Shown one piece after another: positions 54,210 to 64,000 of a stretch of DNA of 64,000 bases; the first letter of the stretch is position 1; every line of letters starts with the position of its first letter. Origin of the DNA: Desulfatitalea tepidiphila. GTDB taxonomy: Bacteria > Desulfobacterota > Desulfobacteria > Desulfobacterales > Desulfosarcinaceae. Position numbers and translations under genes: made by a program. The DNA lies in the NCBI RefSeq assembly GCF_001293685.1, contig NZ_BCAG01000001.1, positions 248,001-312,000 of the forward strand. The letters run 5' to 3'. Under the pieces are notes generated by a model, which was not told the DNA's origin, did not search any database, and saw only the letters and a program-made list of their open reading frames with translations.

Positions 54210-55562
54210 ATGAAAGTGACTGTCGAAGATCAAAGCAGCGTCAAAAAAGTGTTGCATATCGAAGTGCCCCAGGAAACAGTGGTTTCCGAGATCAACAAGG
54301 CCTATGCAGAGCTTAAGAAAACGGCCAAGATCAAAGGGTTCCGTCCCGGCAAGACGCCGCGGTCCGTTTTGGAGCGCATGTATCGCAAAGATGTTCACGC
54401 CGACGTATCCGCCAAACTGATTCAGGATTCGTTTATCGAGGCCATTCAGCAGACCGGCCTCAACATCGTCGGCTCACCCGAAGTCGATCCCCCGGAACTC
54501 AAGGACCAAAGTGCCTACGCCTTTGACGCCAAGGTGGAGATTCGGCCCGAGATCAACGACATCAATTACAAAAACCTCAATCTGACCAAGAGCAAGTACG
54601 GGGTCAGTGACGAGGAGCTCGACGTGCAGTTGAAGCTGTTGCAGCGGAACATGGCCAAGCACAACAAGGTCGAGGAGGCGCGTCCGGTGGCCATCGGTGA
54701 CGTCGCGGTCATCGAGTACGAGGGTTACAAGGATGGTCAACCTCACGAATCGACTCCAAAAACCGATAACTTTGTCGTCAAGCTCGGCGAGGGAAAGGTG
54801 GTCAAGGACCTGGATGATGGCATCGTGGGGATGCAGGTCGGCGAGGAACGGGAGATCCCGGTCACTTTCCCGGACGACTATTTCGGCAAGGAGCTTGCCG
54901 GCCAGCAGATCCTGTTCAAGGTCAAACTCAACGAGATTCGCGAAGAGGTCCTGCCTGAGATCGACGATGCGCTGGCCAAGAGCCTGGGGGATCAATTCGA
55001 ATCCCTGGAGATGCTGAAGGATAAGATCCGGGAAAATCTGCAGAATGGATATGACAAGCGGATCGAACAGGAGTTGAACGAGCAGATTTTTACCCAGCTG
55101 CTCGATCAGGTCCAGTTTGAGGTTCCCGATACCATGGTCACTTCCGAACTGGATCATATCATCAAGGATGCCGAGCGTTCTTTTGAATACAGCAATAAAT
55201 CCATGGAGGAACTCGGAATTTCAAGGGAATCCATGGCCGAGAAATATCGTCCGGTGGCCGAAAAGCAGGTGCGGCGGCATTTGATCCTCTCCAAACTCAT
55301 CGACCAGGAAAAGCTCACGATGAGCGACGAGGAGATGGAGGTCGGGCTGCAGGAGATGGCCCAGATGTATCGTCAGCCGGTGGAAAGCATCAAGGCGTTT
55401 TACAAGCAGGATCCCAACAGCCTGGCATTTTTTGAGCACACCTTGCTTGAAAAGAAAGCGTTGAAGCTTATCATTGATTCTAACGCGGTTCAGGAGGTCG
55501 ATCCCTCCGGCCGGCAGGCCACCGACGAGGTGGCCGGCGCCCCGGAATCGAAGAGCTCTTGA
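54210..55562 (+). CDS. tig: Trigger factor (ribosome-associated chaperone)
   Basis: ATG 54210 (after AAAGGTG) gives 450 residues. The ribosome-binding signature is KIKGFRPGKTPRSVLERMY (~residues 40-58). The central FKBP-type prolyl isomerase domain (~155-240) has GDVAVIEYEGYKDGQP and FPDDYFGKELAGQQILFKV. The helical C-terminal arms (~260-430) follow. It is first in the standard tig-clpP-clpX-lon order. Confidence 0.96.
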   Translation: MKVTVEDQSSVKKVLHIEVPQETVVSEINKAYAELKKTAKIKGFRPGKTPRSVLERMYRKDVHADVSAKLIQDSFIEAIQQTGLNIVGSPEVDPPELKDQSAYAFDAKVEIRPEINDINYKNLNLTKSKYGVSDEELDVQLKLLQRNMAKHNKVEEARPVAIGDVAVIEYEGYKDGQPHESTPKTDNFVVKLGEGKVVKDLDDGIVGMQVGEEREIPVTFPDDYFGKELAGQQILFKVKLNEIREEVLPEIDDALAKSLGDQFESLEMLKDKIRENLQNGYDKRIEQELNEQIFTQLLDQVQFEVPDTMVTSELDHIIKDAERSFEYSNKSMEELGISRESMAEKYRPVAEKQVRRHLILSKLIDQEKLTMSDEEMEVGLQEMAQMYRQPVESIKAFYKQDPNSLAFFEHTLLEKKALKLIIDSNAVQEVDPSGRQATDEVAGAPESKSS

Positions 55563-55669
55563 TCTGGTGGGGATTGGCGCTATAATTACAACAATGAGAC
55601 AGCCGAAGCGGACGGAATCGGCCAGGAGGTCCAGGCCGGTGCACAGTCCAGGCTGAAAGGAGTGTTAGC

Positions 55670-56284
55670 GTGACGGTCATTCCAATGGTCATCGACCAAA
55701 CCAGTCGTGGTGAACGGGCTTACGATATCTATTCCCGTTTGCTCAAGGATCGCATCATCTTTCTGGGAACCCCCATCAACGACGAGGTGGCCAACCTTCT
55801 GATCGCCCAGTTGCTTTTTCTGGAATCCGAAGACCCGGACAAGGATATCAACTTTTACATCAATTCACCCGGAGGATCGGTTACCGCTGGATTGGCAATC
55901 TATGATACGATGCAATACATCAAACCGGATATCGCCACGGTATGCATCGGTCAGGCCGCTTCCATGGGAGCCTTGCTGCTGGCTGCCGGAACCGCCAAAA
56001 AGCGTTATTCACTGCCCAATTCCCGAATCATGATTCATCAACCCATGGGCGGCGTTCAGGGGCAGGCATCAGACATCGAAATTCAGGCCCGTGAGATACT
56101 GCGCATGCGCGAGACGCTCAACAAGATCTTGAAGGAGCACACGGGCAAGGATCTGACCCAGATCCAGAAAGATACCGACAGGGACTATTTCATGTCGGGT
56201 ATTGAAGCCAGGGATTACGGGATTGTCGATCATGTGATCCGCAATCGCGAAGACCTGGACACCATTGATAAGGCGGAGAAGTAA
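55670..56284 (+). CDS. clpP: ATP-dependent Clp protease proteolytic subunit
   Basis: GTG 55670 follows AAAGGAG. The 204-residue serine protease has the triad in [16 protein letters not shown] (Ser), [10 protein letters not shown] (His) and the Asp of [16 protein letters not shown]. It has the normal short N-terminal propeptide region ([20 protein letters not shown]). It stacks as a 14-mer with ClpX, whose gene starts six bases later. Confidence 0.97.
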   Translation: MTVIPMVIDQTSRGERAYDIYSRLLKDRIIFLGTPINDEVANLLIAQLLFLESEDPDKDINFYINSPGGSVTAGLAIYDTMQYIKPDIATVCIGQAASMGALLLAAGTAKKRYSLPNSRIMIHQPMGGVQGQASDIEIQAREILRMRETLNKILKEHTGKDLTQIQKDTDRDYFMSGIEARDYGIVDHVIRNREDLDTIDKAEK

Positions 56285-56289
56285 TCAAC

Positions 56290-57534
56290 ATGGCAAAAAA
56301 AGACGATCCAAATGACAACCTCTTTTGTTCCTTCTGCGGAAAGAATCAAAAAGAGGTTAAAAAGTTGATCGCCGGTCCGGCCGTTTACATCTGCGATGAA
56401 TGTATTCAGCTGTGCAGTGAGATCATCGAAGAGGAAACAGAGAAGGAGGTCGGGGAACTGGCCAACCTGATGCTTCCCAAGGAGATCAAAAAGAAGCTGG
56501 ATGAATACGTCATCGAGCAGGATACGGCCAAGAAGATCCTTGCCGTGGCCGTTTATAACCATTACAAGCGGCTCGATACCACTCTGAGCACCAGCGATGT
56601 GGAGATTCAAAAAAGCAATATCCTGCTCATCGGACCCACAGGCAGCGGAAAGACCCTGCTGGCCCAGACCCTGGCGCGTTTTCTCAATGTGCCGTTCACC
56701 ATCGCCGATGCCACCAGCCTGACCGAGGCCGGCTATGTGGGTGAGGATGTGGAGAATATCATCCTCGCGTTGCTGCAAAACGCCGATTATGATGTGGAAA
56801 AGGCCAAGCGCGGCATCGTCTACATCGACGAGATCGATAAGATCGCCAGCAAGTCGGACAATCCGTCGATCACCCGCGACGTGTCGGGAGAGGGGGTGCA
56901 GCAGGCCCTGCTCAAGATCATCGAGGGCACCACGGCCAGCGTGCCGCCCAAGGGCGGACGCAAACACCCGCAGCAGGATTTCGTCAAGGTGGACACCTCC
57001 AATATTCTGTTCGTCTGCGGCGGTACCTTCAGCGGGCTGGATCAGATCATCAAGCGTCGCCTGGGCACCAAGGCCATGGGATTCGGCGCGAAAATCGTCA
57101 AAGAAAAGGAAGCGCCTCTGGGCGAAGTGCTGCGCGAGGTCCAGCCCGAGGATTTGATCAAGTATGGCCTGATTCCCGAATTTCTGGGACGTCTGCCGGT
57201 CATCGCCACGCTGGATGAGCTGAGCGCCAAATCCCTGGTGCGCATTCTCACGGAACCCAAAAACGCGCTGGTCAAACAGTACCAGAAGCTTTTCGAGGTG
57301 GAGGGGGTCAATCTGCGTCTGACCGACAGCGCCCTGTCGGCCATAGCCGACCAGGCGATCAAGCGCAAATCGGGTGCCCGCGGGTTGCGTGCCATCCTGG
57401 AGGGTTGCATGCTCGATATCATGTACGAAATACCCTCTATCGAAAATGTCAAAGAGTGCGTCATCGGCGAAGATGTGGTGCTCCACAAGGAAGATCCGAT
57501 TCTGCTTTACGAGCAAACGAAAAAACAGGCTTAA
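56290..57534 (+). CDS. clpX: ATP-dependent Clp protease ATPase subunit ClpX
   Basis: The 414-residue AAA+ unfoldase has the C4 zinc domain ([16 protein letters not shown]), Walker [19 protein letters not shown], Walker [12 protein letters not shown], the IGF-type ClpP-docking region replaced by LGF-like sequence (KAMGFGAKI), sensor 2 [10 protein letters not shown] and pore loop residues GYVGEDVE. It feeds tagged substrates to ClpP. Confidence 0.97.
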   Translation: MAKKDDPNDNLFCSFCGKNQKEVKKLIAGPAVYICDECIQLCSEIIEEETEKEVGELANLMLPKEIKKKLDEYVIEQDTAKKILAVAVYNHYKRLDTTLSTSDVEIQKSNILLIGPTGSGKTLLAQTLARFLNVPFTIADATSLTEAGYVGEDVENIILALLQNADYDVEKAKRGIVYIDEIDKIASKSDNPSITRDVSGEGVQQALLKIIEGTTASVPPKGGRKHPQQDFVKVDTSNILFVCGGTFSGLDQIIKRRLGTKAMGFGAKIVKEKEAPLGEVLREVQPEDLIKYGLIPEFLGRLPVIATLDELSAKSLVRILTEPKNALVKQYQKLFEVEGVNLRLTDSALSAIADQAIKRKSGARGLRAILEGCMLDIMYEIPSIENVKECVIGEDVVLHKEDPILLYEQTKKQA

Positions 57535-57560
57535 CCGTTCGATGGGATTCCCCCGCCCGT

Positions 57561-57593
57561 GAGGTCCGGCCGGTGCCGCCCGGACCGGACCTC
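57561..57593. other. Hairpin in the clpX-lon gap
   Basis: GAGGTCCGG and CCGGACCTC pair across a GC-rich loop. No U-tract follows, so its role as a terminator is doubtful. The gap (57535-57762) also holds the lon promoter. Confidence 0.35.
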
Positions 57594-57655
57594 GTTCCCG
57601 GGTGGGGCGGCCACCCGCCCTCCGCATGGTCCCCGCTCGCATTCAATGGGACGAC

Positions 57656-57685
57656 TTGTCTGTTGGCACCCGATTGCTGTACAAT
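57656..57685 (+). promoter_or_regulatory. Sigma70-type promoter for lon
   Basis: TTGTCT (57656-57661), 18 bases, TACAAT (57680-57685), about 78 bases before lon. I see no heat-shock (sigma32 or CIRCE) sequence. Confidence 0.55.
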
Positions 57686-57762
57686 TCAACCTGATGTATT
57701 AAATTGTGAGTTGTCGGATGGCCGACGGATCGATCACAGGTTTCCAGGAGTAGGATACAGGC

Positions 57763-60213
<2,451 letters not shown>

Positions 60214-60222
60214 CGCAACTGA

Positions 60223-60263
60223 CCGGGTTCGTCCGCGGTTTTCAGCCGTAGACGAACCCGGTC
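60223..60263 (+). terminator. Hairpin after lon
   Basis: GACCGGGTTCGTC and GACGAACCCGGTC form a perfect 13-base-pair stem 10 bases after the lon stop. The tail (GATTCC) is poor in T, so it may be a processing or Rho-linked end. Confidence 0.55.
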
Positions 60264-60302
60264 GATTCCATCGATTTCCCTTCCATTGAAACTGCAATTG
60301 CC

Positions 60303-60610
60303 GCAGCGATTCTAACTGAGTGTGATTCACCCTGAAGGGCCTGCAGCATAGAAGTCGTTTAATAAAAATTATCGCATGGCAACGGTTGTGGCAGGCCCGG
60401 GTGGGGCAGGTGGCCAGGGCCACGTGAGCCAGCGGTCTTAGGGCCAGTTAAATGCAGACGGCGGACAAGCGGCCCAGACTGTTTGAGCGCAGCGAGTTTC
60501 CGGGCCGCCCGCCGTGCATGTTACTGGCTCTTGACCGCTTGGCGTGTGGCATCGGCCACCTGTCCCACCCGGGCCGGATTTAATGAATGGCATTCGGATA
60601 GAACTGCTGC
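60303..60610 (+). repeat. ~300-bp inverted-repeat (MITE-like) element, copy 1
   Basis: Ends GCAGCGATTCTAACTGAGTG and GGATAGAACTGCTGC are inverted. Inside are a second nested inverted pair (CAGGCCCGGGTGGGGCAGGT / ACCTGTCCCACCCGGGCC) and a central stem (GCGGCCCAGACTGTT...). No protein frame of family type is visible. It is highly similar to the complement of 63357-63662. Confidence 0.8.
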
Positions 60611-60662
60611 AATTACCGCCGACCGGTTGACACGGCCCCCGTTTCAGGTTAGGAGGGGTCCG

Positions 60663-60855
60663 GCTGACAGGTGCGGGACGCCCCACAAAGGGACGCCCGT
60701 TAAAAGGAAAGATGGTGAGAGTCCATCGCATACCAGCCGTTGCTGTGATCGGGAACGAAAGCCGCAGCATGCCACTGTCGACACCGTGTCGATGGGAAGG
60801 CGCGGCCGGTAGGCGCAAGAGACACCGCCCGTGAGCCAGAAAGCCTGCCTGTCGA
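60663..60855 (+). ncRNA. Cobalamin (adenosylcobalamin-type) riboswitch
   Basis: Conserved elements appear in order: AGGTGC (60669), TTAAAAGGAAAGATGGTGAG, AGTCCATCGC, GGGAACGAAAGCCGCAGCAT, GCCACTG (60771), TGGGAAGGC (60793) and the B12-box-like GAGCCAGAAAGCCTGCC (60833-60849). GACAGG/CCTGTC closes P1. It precedes a terminator and the TrpD-like gene, so it should repress that transcript when cobalamin is plentiful. Confidence 0.88.
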
Positions 60856-60906
60856 TTGCCGGGGCAACCCACTGCCCACCCTGACGGATACCCGCTGGAA
60901 GCTGTC

Positions 60907-60970
60907 CGTATCGTTTTGGCCCGGCCGAACGCGCCAAGGGAAGCGATACGCAGGTGCCTGCGGGTTTTTT
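60907..60970 (+). terminator. Riboswitch expression platform: intrinsic terminator
   Basis: CGTATCG...CGATACG encloses a GC-rich loop, and the adjoining CGCAGGTGCCTGCG hairpin runs into GGTTTTTT. This lies 50-120 bases after the aptamer and 95 before the TrpD-like start. Confidence 0.75.
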
Positions 60971-61065
60971 ACGCCCACCTTTTCGTCAGGTCCCTCTGTC
61001 GTCGATTTTTCTTCCGGATCGTTCGGCCCTTTTCCTCGGTTCATTCATGCAGGAGCAAGCGGTCG

Positions 61066-62184
61066 ATGCAACAGGACAAAGCCTTTGGACAGCTCATCAC
61101 CCGGCTTATCCAGAAAGGGGACATGACCCGTGAAGAATCCCGGGACGCCTTTACCCGCCTTATGAAAAACGACACTACGCCCATGCAACAGGGCGCCTTT
61201 CTGGCCGCCTTGCGCGCCAAGGGAGAGACCGCCCAGGAGGTGGCCGGCGCCTGGGAGGCGATCTACGAGCTGGATACCACCAAGGTGCGTTGCGGGACGG
61301 TGAGTGATGCTGACACCCCCCTGATGGAGAACTGCGGCACCGGCATGGACGCCTTCAAAACCTTCAACATCAGCACAGCTGCGGCCATCGTTGCCGCCGC
61401 CGCCGGTGTGCCCATGGCGCGCCACGGGTCTCGGGCCATCACTTCGGTGTGCGGCACGGTCGACCTGGCCGAGGCCATGGGTGTGGATGTCGAATGCGAG
61501 GCCGACCTCGTGGCCCGCAGCATCGCCCAGGCCAACATCGGCTTGTTCAACGGCATGAGCGCCCGGATCCATGCCCAGGCCCTGGGACGCATCCTTTCCC
61601 AGATCCATTTCGGTTCCCCGCTGAACATCGCCGCATCCTTGGCCAACCCGGCCCGGCCGCGTCATGCCGTGCGCGGCGTATATGCCCGCGACGTGATGAT
61701 ACCGGTGGCATCGGCCATGCGGGCGATCGGCTACCGAAGGGCGCTGGTGTGCTGCGGAGAGATCGCCGACACCGGGCGCTGTATCGACGAGGCCTCGGTA
61801 TGCGGCATCACCTGGTGCGCCGAACTCGATGAAGCGGGGTGCATCCATGAGTATGCATTGTCGCCATCCGCCCTGGGCCTGGATGCCATCGACCCGGCCG
61901 ATCTGGTGCCCGCGGCCGATCTGCCCACCGAAGCCCGGCGATTCGTGGCCCTGATTCGCGGGAAGAAGAACGGTCTCGCGGGCCGAAGGCAGGCCGTGCT
62001 GCTCAACACGGCCCTGATCCTCAAGGTGGCGGGCAAGGCTGCCACCGTCGCCGCGGGGATGGAAAGGGCCCTCGCGGCCATGGACCGCGGAGACGCCTAC
62101 CGGACCCTGGAAGCCTGGGTGGCGTGTCAGAACAGGGATCCAAAGCGGGGATTGGAACGGCTGCGAAGCCTGACGGCGCCGTAA
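61066..62184 (+). CDS. TrpD-like (anthranilate phosphoribosyltransferase family) protein under B12 control
   Basis: ATG 61066 lies ten bases after AGGAG. The 372 residues follow the glycosyltransferase-3/TrpD fold: N-terminal helices (LITRLIQKGDMTREESRDAF), NDTTPMQQGAFLAALRAKGE, the PRPP loop as NCGTGMDAFKTFNISTAAAI (TrpD normally has GTGGD) and MARHGSRAITSVCGTVDLAE (normally KHGNR). A larger, Cys-containing C-terminal half follows. Departures at the substrate-site motifs and the cobalamin riboswitch argue against tryptophan synthesis. A phosphoribosyl transfer to a base of cobamide lower-ligand type is a plausible but unproven role. Confidence 0.8.
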   Translation: MQQDKAFGQLITRLIQKGDMTREESRDAFTRLMKNDTTPMQQGAFLAALRAKGETAQEVAGAWEAIYELDTTKVRCGTVSDADTPLMENCGTGMDAFKTFNISTAAAIVAAAAGVPMARHGSRAITSVCGTVDLAEAMGVDVECEADLVARSIAQANIGLFNGMSARIHAQALGRILSQIHFGSPLNIAASLANPARPRHAVRGVYARDVMIPVASAMRAIGYRRALVCCGEIADTGRCIDEASVCGITWCAELDEAGCIHEYALSPSALGLDAIDPADLVPAADLPTEARRFVALIRGKKNGLAGRRQAVLLNTALILKVAGKAATVAAGMERALAAMDRGDAYRTLEAWVACQNRDPKRGLERLRSLTAP

Positions 62185-62295
62185 AACGCCCAATATCTGC
62201 GTTGCGCTCATCCCGTGGTCCTTGCGGCGTACGACAAGTACGCCTCAGGACACTGAATTTCGCGCGCCTTGATCTCGAGCGTTTTACGGCGCCGT
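62173..62295. repeat. Inverted-repeat structure between the TrpD-like and MDR genes
   Basis: ACGGCGCCGTAAAACGC (62173-62189) and GCGTTTTACGGCGCCGT (62279-62295) are perfect 17-base inverted repeats about 90 bases apart, with an internal hairpin around GTACGACAAGTAC. The left arm contains the stop codon of the TrpD-like gene. Confidence 0.75.
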
Positions 62296-62391
62296 CCGAT
62301 ATCGGCTTTTTAATACTCCGTCAAACCGGGTCAGCTGAACACAGGAAAGGTGAAGGCAGGTTCGCCGAAGGGGCAGGAAAGGAGAAACGGC

Positions 62392-63357
62392 ATGAAACTG
62401 GTATTGACCGCTCCCGGCCTCCTGGAGACACGGGCATCGGGAAGGCCGGCGGCCCAGGATGGCATGACGCGGCTGACCGTCGAATACTGCGGCATTTGCC
62501 GCACCGATGCCAAGATGTGGCGCACCGGGCATAGGGACTTGGTGTTGCCCCGGGTGCCGGGGCACGAGGTCGCGGCCCGGGACGACAACGGCCGCCTGTT
62601 CACGGTGTGGCCGGGCCACGCTTGCGGACGATGCCGGCATTGTCTTGGGGGTCGCGAGAATCTTTGCGACGGTATGCAAATCATGGGCTTTCACTTCGAC
62701 GGCGGTTTCAGCCGCCACCTGCTGGCGCCCACCGCCAGCCTGATTCCGGTTCCCGCCGATTTGCCAGCCCACCTGGCCTGCTTCGCGGAACCAGCGGGAT
62801 GCGCCCTCAATGCCTTGGAAAAACTCGGCCTTGGAGCCGGCGAACGCCTCGTCATTTTCGGCGGCGGAACCCTGGGGTTGATCGCCGCCCTGGCGGCCCG
62901 GACCATGGGCGCACAGCCCCTGGTGATTGAAAAGAATCCGGACAAGATCGCCAAATCCGAGGCGTTTCGGCAGATATCGCAGGTCATGGCGCGCAGCGCC
63001 GCTCCCCAGGACGATGAGTTCGATGCGATGCTCAATGCCTGCCCCGATCCCGAGGCGTTCGTCCAGGGACTCGTCCGGCTGGCCAGGGGCGGACGCTGCG
63101 CCTTTTTCAGCGGTCTGACCGGGGGCGGGCGGCTTCCGGCCGATGGGATCAACCTGATCCATTACAAGGAGGCCGCGGTTTTCGGCGCCTATGGCCTCAC
63201 CCGCCGTCACATGGCGGCGGCCCTGGCGCTCATCGGCCGTTATCCCCGCGCCTTCGAGCTGCTCGTCGAAGCGATCGTGCCGCCCCAGGATGTGGAACGG
63301 CGGTTCTGCGATCTCCTCGACGGCCGGAGCTTCAAAACCATACTGGATTTGCGATGA
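62392..63357 (+). CDS. Zinc-dependent MDR-family alcohol/polyol dehydrogenase-like protein
   Basis: ATG 62392 (after AAAGGAG) gives 321 residues. The catalytic zinc ligands are in EYCGICRTDAKMW and RVPGHEVAARD. The structural zinc loop is HACGRCRHCLGGRENLC. The Rossmann motif is LVIFGGGTLGLIAALAA (~residues 160-176). This is the threonine/sorbitol/alcohol dehydrogenase superfamily; the substrate is open. It is co-directional with the TrpD-like gene and may share its riboswitch, though an inverted repeat lies between them. A MITE starts two bases after its stop. Confidence 0.85.
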   Translation: MKLVLTAPGLLETRASGRPAAQDGMTRLTVEYCGICRTDAKMWRTGHRDLVLPRVPGHEVAARDDNGRLFTVWPGHACGRCRHCLGGRENLCDGMQIMGFHFDGGFSRHLLAPTASLIPVPADLPAHLACFAEPAGCALNALEKLGLGAGERLVIFGGGTLGLIAALAARTMGAQPLVIEKNPDKIAKSEAFRQISQVMARSAAPQDDEFDAMLNACPDPEAFVQGLVRLARGGRCAFFSGLTGGGRLPADGINLIHYKEAAVFGAYGLTRRHMAAALALIGRYPRAFELLVEAIVPPQDVERRFCDLLDGRSFKTILDLR

Positions 63358-63662
63358 GGGATTCTAACTGAATGCCATTCACCAAATCCGGCCCGGGTGG
63401 GACAGGTGGCCGATGCCACACGCCAAGCGGTCAAGTGCCGGTAAAATGCACGGCGGGCGGCCCAGAAACTCGCTGCGCTCAAACAGTCTGGGCCGCTTGT
63501 CCACCGTTTGCATTCAACCGGCACTAGCGACCGCTGGCTGACGTGGCCCTGGCCACCTGCCCCACCCGGGCCTGCCTCAACCGTTGCCATGCGAATTTTT
63601 TATCAAACGCCTTCTGTAATGCATGCCCTTCAAGGTGAATCACATTCAGTTAGAATTGCTGA
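63357..63662 (-). repeat. ~300-bp inverted-repeat (MITE-like) element, copy 2 (opposite orientation)
   Basis: It begins GGGATTCTAACTGAATGCCA and ends ACATTCAGTTAGAATTGCTG. Read on the minus strand it matches copy 1 along its whole length, including CAAGCGGCCCAGACTGTTTG and CTTGACCGCTTGGCGTGTGG. It fills the space before the LuxR-type gene; I see no gene in 63358-63686. Confidence 0.8.
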
Positions 63663-63686
63663 TTTGCGATCGATCGACGGCTGAGG

Positions 63687-64000
63687 CTAAATGCGGTTTT
63701 TGATGGCGAACCGGACCAGGTCGGCGGTGCTTTTCAGCCCGAAGTTCTCCATGATGGTGTATTTGTGGAATTCAACGGTGCGGGTGGAGATTTTCAGGAT
63801 CGTGGCCACCTCCTTGACGGTGCGCCCCTCGGCGATCAGTTGGAGCACCTCGCGCTGGCGATGGGTCAGGGCCACGCGTTCGCCCTCGGTTCCCCGTGGT
63901 TTGCCCTTCTGGTACTGCAACAATTGACCGGCCAGGATGGGTGTGATGTAAGTGCGGCCCTTGAGCGCACTGTTGATGGCGCTGATCAGTTCGGTGGGGG
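63687..64000 (-). CDS. LuxR/NarL-type response regulator, C-terminal part (runs off the window)
   Basis: The frame is open to the window edge (PTELISAINSALKGRTYITP precedes the TTG at 63923), so only the linker and output domain of a response regulator are visible. The helix-turn-helix is LTHRQREVLQLIAEGRTVKE, VATILKISTRTVEFHKYTIM, ENFGLKSTADLVRFAI. NTELI/NSALKG-type linkers are typical of NarL/FixJ receivers. Targets are unknown. Confidence 0.88.
   Translation of the reverse strand, partial: PTELISAINSALKGRTYITPILAGQLLQYQKGKPRGTEGERVALTHRQREVLQLIAEGRTVKEVATILKISTRTVEFHKYTIMENFGLKSTADLVRFAIKNRI

Overview
The window is GC-rich chromosomal DNA from a Gram-negative anaerobe, most likely a Desulfobacterota (deltaproteobacterial) sulfate reducer of the Desulfosarcina/Desulfobacteraceae type. 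This is an inference from gene content: a B12-dependent methylmalonyl-CoA module with a biotin transcarboxylase, an ADP-forming succinyl-CoA ligase, hypAB, a three-domain NifU with NifS, moaA/mobA/mobB, an AmmeMemoRadiSam protein B, and long PstC/PstA proteins. No rRNA operon or taxonomic marker was available to confirm it.

Layout. 1-5.2 kb: the end of an outer-membrane beta-barrel protein, a terminator with a group II intron remnant behind it, a CsgG/FG-GAP exported protein, gatB and a DUF2065 protein. 5.2-9.7 kb: queA and tgt (queuosine), separated by an S23/four-helix-bundle gene that lies between inverted repeat arms, then a NifU-C domain protein and an aminotransferase. 9.8-20.8 kb: the propionyl-CoA/methylmalonyl-CoA/succinate module (epimerase, TetR regulator, mutase, MeaB, carboxyltransferase beta, a small OadG-tail-like protein, biotinylated 5S-like subunit, sucCD), running directly into hypAB. 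22-25.7 kb: nifS-nifU (minus strand), a Memo-like protein and a small unknown. 25.9-29.7 kb: a broken C10 peptidase gene, then moaA-mobA and convergent mobB. 29.7-34.3 kb: lnt, prfB with its programmed frameshift, an HD protein and a frameshifted thiD. 34.3-37.7 kb: a lipoprotein, a collapsed branched-chain amino-acid (liv) operon and nadK. 37.8-40.4 kb: an Mla-like lipid transporter whose ATPase subunit has lost its catalytic motifs. 40.5-48.2 kb: two secreted or lipoproteins, then pstC-pstA-pstS-pstB-phoU and a WrbA-like flavoprotein. 48.4-52.9 kb: vgrG with two co-directional accessory genes and an orphan. 53-60.2 kb: tRNA-Pro, an amidase, tRNA-Leu, and tig-clpP-clpX-lon. 60.3-63.7 kb: two inverted ~300-bp MITE-like repeats bracket a cobalamin riboswitch, a TrpD-like phosphoribosyltransferase and a zinc MDR dehydrogenase. 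The window ends inside a LuxR/NarL-type regulator.

How it fits together. The B12-dependent mutase at 11.4 kb and the riboswitch-controlled TrpD-like gene at 61 kb both point to heavy cobamide use. Transcarboxylase, mutase, epimerase and SucCD together interconvert propionyl-CoA and succinate.

The most striking theme is repeats and gene decay. One repeat family, with a shared GAAGGTATTCTGTCGATT core, occurs at least six times. Once it brackets an S23 ORF, and once it sits exactly where livK is cut off and only the tail of livH survives. A second family (297-bp MITEs plus a minimal ~60-bp copy) and GGGCGGG palindromes are also present. Several genes are broken (C10 peptidase, thiD, livK/H/M/G/F). 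Two of the breaks are single-base changes in T runs, so sequencing or assembly error has to be considered for those.
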